From: Duganella rivi | GTDB lineage: Bacteria > Pseudomonadota > Gammaproteobacteria > Burkholderiales > Burkholderiaceae_D | Assembly (NCBI RefSeq): GCF_009857435.1 | Contig: NZ_WWCK01000005.1 | Span: 310,001 to 374,000, forward strand | Reading direction: 5' to 3' | DNA: 64,000 nt | In this document: positions 63,224-64,000 of the stretch, piece by piece | How the letters are laid out: each line of letters starts with the position of its first letter | Position numbering within the stretch: the stretch's first letter is position 1 | Translations under genes and position numbers: made by a program | Notes under the pieces: generated by a model | The model's database searches: none | Seen by the model: the letters and a program-made list of their open reading frames with translations, nothing else | Told to the model about the DNA's origin: nothing

Positions 63224-64000
63224 TTAGGCAGCGTAGCCGAACCACGCGCCGAAGGCTGGCAAGGTCACCTTGCCATTCGCCGCGCTGCCCGGCAGGCCGT
63301 AGCCTTGCAGCTGCTCGGCGCCTGCGCTTTGCGGCAGGTCCACGGTTTGCGCTTCGCCGGTCAGATTGAAGACGGCGAGGATGCTGCGCTCACCTGCCAG
63401 GTCGCGGCGCAGCGCCAGCACCTGGTCTTGGGTGTCGAAGAATTCGATATCGCCGCGCAGCAGCTGCGGGTGCTTGCGGCGCCACGCGATGAAGGCGCGG
63501 GTGAAGGCCAGCGACGATTCCTTGTCCTGTTCCTGCACCGAGGCCGCCTTGGCCAAGTGATCCGGCGACACCGGCAGCCATGGCTTGCCGGTGGTGAAGC
63601 CGCCATTGGCCTCGTTCGACCAGGCGATCGGCGTGCGGCAGCCATCGCGGCCTTTGAACTCCGGCCAGAAGGTGATGCCGTATGGGTCTTGCAGCAGTTC
63701 GAACGGCACGTCGGCTTCGGCAAACGCCAGCTCGTCGCCTTGGTACAGGCAAGGAGTGCCTTTTAGCGACAGCTGCATCGCCAGTACCAGCTTGGCAAAC
63801 GACTGCGGCGCAGTCGGGCCGCCCCAGCGCGACGCCACGCGCTGTACATCGTGATTACCGACCGACCACGAGGCCCAGCCGCCCTTCACGCGCGCCTCGA
63901 ACGCTTCCACCTGCTTGCGGATGTAATGCGAGGAGCACTGCGGCACCAACAGGTTGAAGCTGTACGCCATTTGCAGCTTGTCGCCGCCGGCGGTGTATTC
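63224..64000 (-). CDS. GH13 alpha-glucosidase, C-terminal part (5' end outside window)
   Basis: The frame is open to the right edge; 258 residues are visible. SVGNHDVQRVASRWGG carries the third catalytic aspartate region (NHD) of the alpha-amylase family, followed by LKGTPCLYQGDELAFAEADV and TFWPEFKGRDGCRTPIAWSN, as in oligo-1,6-glucosidase/AglA-type enzymes. The C-terminal beta domain ends in FGAWFGYAA. It hydrolyses alpha-glucosides such as maltose or isomaltose to glucose, which the downstream glucokinase would phosphorylate. An internal ATG at 63970 is not the start. Confidence 0.9.
   Translation of the reverse strand, partial: EYTAGGDKLQMAYSFNLLVPQCSSHYIRKQVEAFEARVKGGWASWSVGNHDVQRVASRWGGPTAPQSFAKLVLAMQLSLKGTPCLYQGDELAFAEADVPFELLQDPYGITFWPEFKGRDGCRTPIAWSNEANGGFTTGKPWLPVSPDHLAKAASVQEQDKESSLAFTRAFIAWRRKHPQLLRGDIEFFDTQDQVLALRRDLAGERSILAVFNLTGEAQTVDLPQSAGAEQLQGYGLPGSAANGKVTLPAFGAWFGYAA

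Overview
The window is high-GC, densely coded bacterial chromosome. Several features point to a betaproteobacterium of the Oxalobacteraceae (Massilia, Duganella, Janthinobacterium type). These are a glucokinase fused to a HexR-type regulator, an aceE-aceF-lpd operon whose E3 carries its own lipoyl domain, a zapA gene followed by a 6S-RNA-like locus, a small Trp-rich protein, a PEP-CTERM protein, a Xanthomonas/Caulobacter-style carbohydrate TonB receptor, and a palindromic dispersed repeat. The assignment is inference; there is no rRNA or tRNA in the window.

Layout. 1-3.5 kb: an EmrAB-type efflux pair divergent from its TetR regulator, followed by a hydrolase and an acetyltransferase. 3.5-11.6 kb: DsbA, a LysR/PACE biocide-efflux pair, an M20 peptidase, an MFS carrier, a damaged VapBC-type toxin-antitoxin pair, an SDR with a LysR regulator, a PEP-CTERM protein and a TfoX-like protein. 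11.7-23.7 kb is core metabolism: pyruvate dehydrogenase (aceE, aceF, lpd), folD, oligopeptidase A, holC, a branched-chain amino acid binding protein and a small cytochrome c. 23.9-28.7 kb is a three-gene sensory operon: receiver-kinase, NMT1-type binding protein, GAF hybrid kinase. 28.8-34.5 kb: ilvD with a divergent LysR, lgt, a palindromic repeat, a frameshifted HEPN remnant, an EVE protein, 6S RNA, zapA and a ZapB-like gene.

34.5-50.4 kb is a galactoside-utilisation locus: a GH2 beta-galactosidase, a TonB receptor, a LysR regulator, an SMP-30-like protein, then one long operon dgoD, GH35 beta-galactosidase, araFGH-type ABC importer and a sugar SDR. The rest of the De Ley-Doudoroff (oxidative galactose) route, namely lactonase, dgoA and dgoK, lies at 56.1-58.5 kb. 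It is separated from the first part by groESL, an MFS exporter, two VOC proteins and a low-GC pair of unrecognised genes. Together the set would bring galactosides across the outer membrane, release galactose, import it, oxidise it to galactonate and cleave KDP-galactonate to pyruvate and glyceraldehyde-3-phosphate.

58.7-64 kb: a membrane-anchored hypothetical protein, a PadR-controlled MFS transporter with a clear operator, the second repeat copy, glk-hexR and the 3' part of a GH13 glucosidase.

Most of the window is ordinary. The parts most worth a second look are the orphan sensory operon, the low-GC two-gene operon, the split galactose locus with an apparently inactive lactonase paralogue, and the palindromic repeat that supplies the stop codon of lgt.
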